A model generated the notes under the pieces. It was not told the origin of the DNA. It searched no databases and saw nothing but the letters and a program-made list of their open reading frames with translations. A stretch of 6,614 bases of DNA from an uncultured cyanobacterium (GTDB lineage Bacteria; Cyanobacteriota; Cyanobacteriia; Cyanobacteriales; Geitlerinemataceae), in NCBI GenBank assembly GCA_937121005.1, contig CAKZKB010000040.1:1-6614 (forward strand), in the 5' to 3' direction. The position numbers and the translations under genes are program-made. Positions 5,487 to 6,614 of the stretch are shown one piece after another (the stretch's first letter is position 1; every line of letters starts with the position of its first letter).

Positions 5487-5624
5487 AGAAACCCGGTTTC
5501 TGGCCGATCGCGCCGATAAAATCCTATCCTATCCATCTTCAGTAAAGGTAACACTTTGACCGAAAAGCCATCTGTGTATATCCCATTCATCTGTGGTTGC
5601 AGTCCTTTGAGAAACCGGGTTTCT
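5487..5624. repeat. 138-bp interval bounded by inverted 15-bp palindromic repeats
   Basis: AGAAACCCGGTTTCT at 5487-5501 is matched by its exact reverse complement at 5610-5624. Each arm is also a near-palindrome (AGAAACC and GGTTTCT around one central base). I see no shared flanking bases or target-site duplication and no transposase. It could be a small non-autonomous element, or two copies of a dispersed palindromic repeat. Confidence 0.65.
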
Positions 5625-5667
5625 ACACCCGTTGACGAGGGGACACCCGAACAGTTACCATAAGACA

Positions 5668-5946
5668 ATGCCAAATCGCGATCGCTACCACGATGCCCTT
5701 CGCCGAGCGCTAGAAAAAGATGGATGGCTCATTGCTGACGCTCAACAATCTCTAGGTCAGTATTTTCTTTACCTTTCGGTTATCAAACGTTTGGATCCCG
5801 ATCGCAAACTATACTTGGCAATTCACGAAGAAGTATATGAAGAGTTTTTTGAGGAGCCGCTTGGAGAACTAATTCTGAGCGATTACCAAGTTCCGATTAT
5901 TGTCTTCGATCCCAATCTCGAGGTCATTGTCCGATGGATAGATTAG
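5668..5946 (+). CDS. xisH: XisH family protein with a 46-residue internal deletion (copy 2)
   Basis: 92 aa. Residues 1-22 (MPNRDRYHDALRRALEKDGW and LI) align without gaps to copy 1 residues 1-22. Residues 24-92 (from DAQQSLGQYF to VIVRWID) align without gaps to 70-138, so exactly 46 residues are missing at the junction near 5731-5739. The lost block corresponds to copy 1 residues 23-68 or so, including D39, D43, E58 and K60, the presumed nuclease core. The C-terminal blocks LYLAIHEEVYEEFFEEPLGE (48-67) and IVFDPNLEVIVRW (78-90) look well kept, and the 13-base overlap with xisI is preserved. The ATG at 5668 aligns with the copy 1 start; an in-frame TTG at 5632 only adds a non-family tail. No Shine-Dalgarno sequence is evident. 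It could be a functional short variant or an early pseudogene. Confidence 0.85.
   Translation: MPNRDRYHDALRRALEKDGWLIADAQQSLGQYFLYLSVIKRLDPDRKLYLAIHEEVYEEFFEEPLGELILSDYQVPIIVFDPNLEVIVRWID
5920..5924 (+). promoter_or_regulatory. Ribosome-binding site for xisI copy 2, inside xisH
   Basis: GAGGT lies 9 bases before the xisI ATG at 5934 and is encoded by the same LEVIV/REVIV motif codons as in copy 1. Conservation of this site through the xisH deletion supports continued coupled translation. Confidence 0.65.
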
Positions 5947-6269
5947 ATGCTTACCGCCAACTCATCCGCACCATCCTCACCGAACATACTAAAATTCCTT
6001 ACAGCCATGGCGATATTCAGTTTGAAACGGTATTCGATCGCGACAGCGATCGCTATCTGTTGATGATTTTAGGTCGATATAACAAGCGATACGAACATGG
6101 TTGTTTGATTCACATCGATATCATCGACGGCAAAATCTGGATCCAACGAGACGGGACGGAAATTGGAGTTGCCAACGAACTGGTGGAAGCTGGAGTTCCC
6201 AAAGATCGCATCGTTTTAGGGTTTAAGTCTCCCGAACGGAGAAAAGATACAGAATTTGCGGTATCGTAG
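5934..6269 (+). CDS. xisI: XisI family protein (copy 2)
   Basis: 111 aa, intact and gapless against copy 1. Conserved parts are DAYRQLIRTILTEH (5-18), SHGDIQFET (24-32), the core LIHIDI...GKIWIQRDGTE (58-76), GVANELVEAGVPK (78-90) and IVLGFKSPE (93-101). The main divergence is at residues 47-56: copy 1 has GWDGDRRIFS and this copy has GRYNKRYEHG, a site that could touch XisH. It overlaps the shortened xisH by 13 bases. Full length with no stop or frameshift argues that selection still acts on XisI even though its XisH partner has lost the central block. Confidence 0.92.
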   Translation: MDRLDAYRQLIRTILTEHTKIPYSHGDIQFETVFDRDSDRYLLMILGRYNKRYEHGCLIHIDIIDGKIWIQRDGTEIGVANELVEAGVPKDRIVLGFKSPERRKDTEFAVS

Positions 6270-6299
6270 AACTCTGGCGCGTCGGTCGCTGCGCTCCAA

Positions 6300-6328
6300 T
6301 TAAAAATTAAAAATTAAAAATTAAAAAA
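6300..6328. repeat. Heptanucleotide tandem repeat TTAAAAA, four units
   Basis: TT dinucleotides at 6300, 6307, 6314 and 6321 give an exact period of 7 (TTAAAAA four times). A G-run (6329-6334) follows. GGGGAATT (6331-6338) and AATTCCCC (6372-6379) could pair across a 33-base loop. No clear terminator for xisI is formed. Confidence 0.8.
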
Positions 6329-6397
6329 GGGGGGAATTGTAAATGCGAGAATTGGTAAATTCTGAATTTTGAATTCCCCAAAGGGTTATCTGTATCC

Positions 6398-6614
6398 ATG
6401 ACATTCTCGGTCAATTCGTTTGATTTCTCCTCCATCTTAACCGTCGATCGCCTCGAGTCGGAAGCGCGATCGACCTTAGAAACGCGAGAACGAACCGACG
6501 AAGCACGATCGCACGCCTTGGGAATTGCCCCGGAAGCCGTTCCCGAGGCGATCGCGGCCCGGTGGGACTTGTGGCAAACGATTAAAGAATCGCCAAAGTG
6601 CGATCGTCTCGATG
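6398..6614 (+). CDS. Unrecognised protein, N-terminal part (runs off right edge)
   Basis: An open frame of 72 codons from ATG 6398 to the window end, beginning MTFSVNSFDFSSILTVDRLE. It is rich in Glu, Arg, Ala and Thr (for example SEARSTLETRERTDEARSHA), followed by LGIAPEAVPEAIAARWDLWQ, and is likely helical and soluble. AAAGGG (6380-6385) lies 12 bases upstream as a weak ribosome-binding site. The three HIP1-like GCGATC contexts and the codon use match neighbouring real genes. No family is recognised, and the start and gene status are moderately supported only. Confidence 0.5.
   Translation, partial: MTFSVNSFDFSSILTVDRLESEARSTLETRERTDEARSHALGIAPEAVPEAIAARWDLWQTIKESPKCDRLD

Larger units (their letters stand above)
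5362..5667. other. 306-bp intergenic region before xisHI copy 2
   Basis: AT-rich first half with a TGTGGT (5421-5426) / ACCACA (5440-5445) hairpin that lacks a T-tract, so it is not a clear terminator for the reductase. It also holds a candidate extended -10 (5423-5431) and a 138-bp interval bounded by inverted 15-mers. The spacer shows a loose CATCTGTG repeat (near 5569 and 5588) but no coding sequence that I can support. Confidence 0.5.

Noticed and set aside
5632..5667. Upstream TTG start for xisH copy 2
   Set aside because: It adds 12 residues with no counterpart in XisH; ATG 5668 aligns exactly with the copy 1 start.
5487..5748. Link between the 138-bp inverted-repeat interval and the 138-base xisH deletion
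   Set aside because: The lengths match, but the interior of the interval has no resemblance to the missing xisH segment and would not encode it; treated as coincidence.

Overview
This is a cyanobacterial chromosome segment. The palindrome GCGATCGC (HIP1) occurs at least a dozen times in 6.6 kb, about 0.1 expected by chance. The gene content is also cyanobacterial: xisH/xisI pairs, an NblB-like HEAT-repeat protein, a conserved small protein and a CBS-pair protein of a type common in this phylum. Period-7 tandem repeats in the gene gaps resemble the heptanucleotide repeats (STRR) known from filamentous cyanobacteria. The genus cannot be named from the sequence.

Layout. The left edge (1-424, minus) is the N-terminal part of a lipoprotein-like HlyD/RND efflux adaptor. 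Positions 654-1393 (plus) hold a complete xisH-xisI pair with a 13-bp overlap. A convergent 82-aa conserved small gene (1478-1726, minus) ends at a hairpin plus T-tract terminator. It diverges from an OmpR-type response regulator (1963-2727, plus) whose receiver domain lacks one of the usual acidic-pocket aspartates. An NblB-like gene (2839-3489, minus) follows, with G-quadruplex-capable G-runs and heptamer repeats on both sides. Next are a two-CBS-domain protein (3627-4094, minus) and a divergent aldo/keto reductase (4243-5361, plus). A 306-bp gap contains a 138-bp interval bounded by inverted 15-mers. It precedes a second xisH-xisI pair (5668-6269, plus) and the start of an unrecognised gene (6398 to the right edge, plus).

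Main observation. The two xisHI modules have the same 13-bp overlap and the same ribosome-binding site inside xisH. The second XisH, however, lacks exactly 46 internal residues, and the missing block contains the D...D...E-x-K core expected of a PD-(D/E)XK-type nuclease fold. The frame, the C-terminal half and the coupling to XisI are intact. This points to a nuclease-core-less XisH still paired with XisI, or a recent in-frame decay product. No XisF-type recombinase or fdxN element is visible.

The remaining genes (efflux adaptor, regulator, phycobilisome-related HEAT protein, CBS sensor, oxidoreductase) form no obvious pathway. They look like single-gene units separated by repeat-rich gaps.
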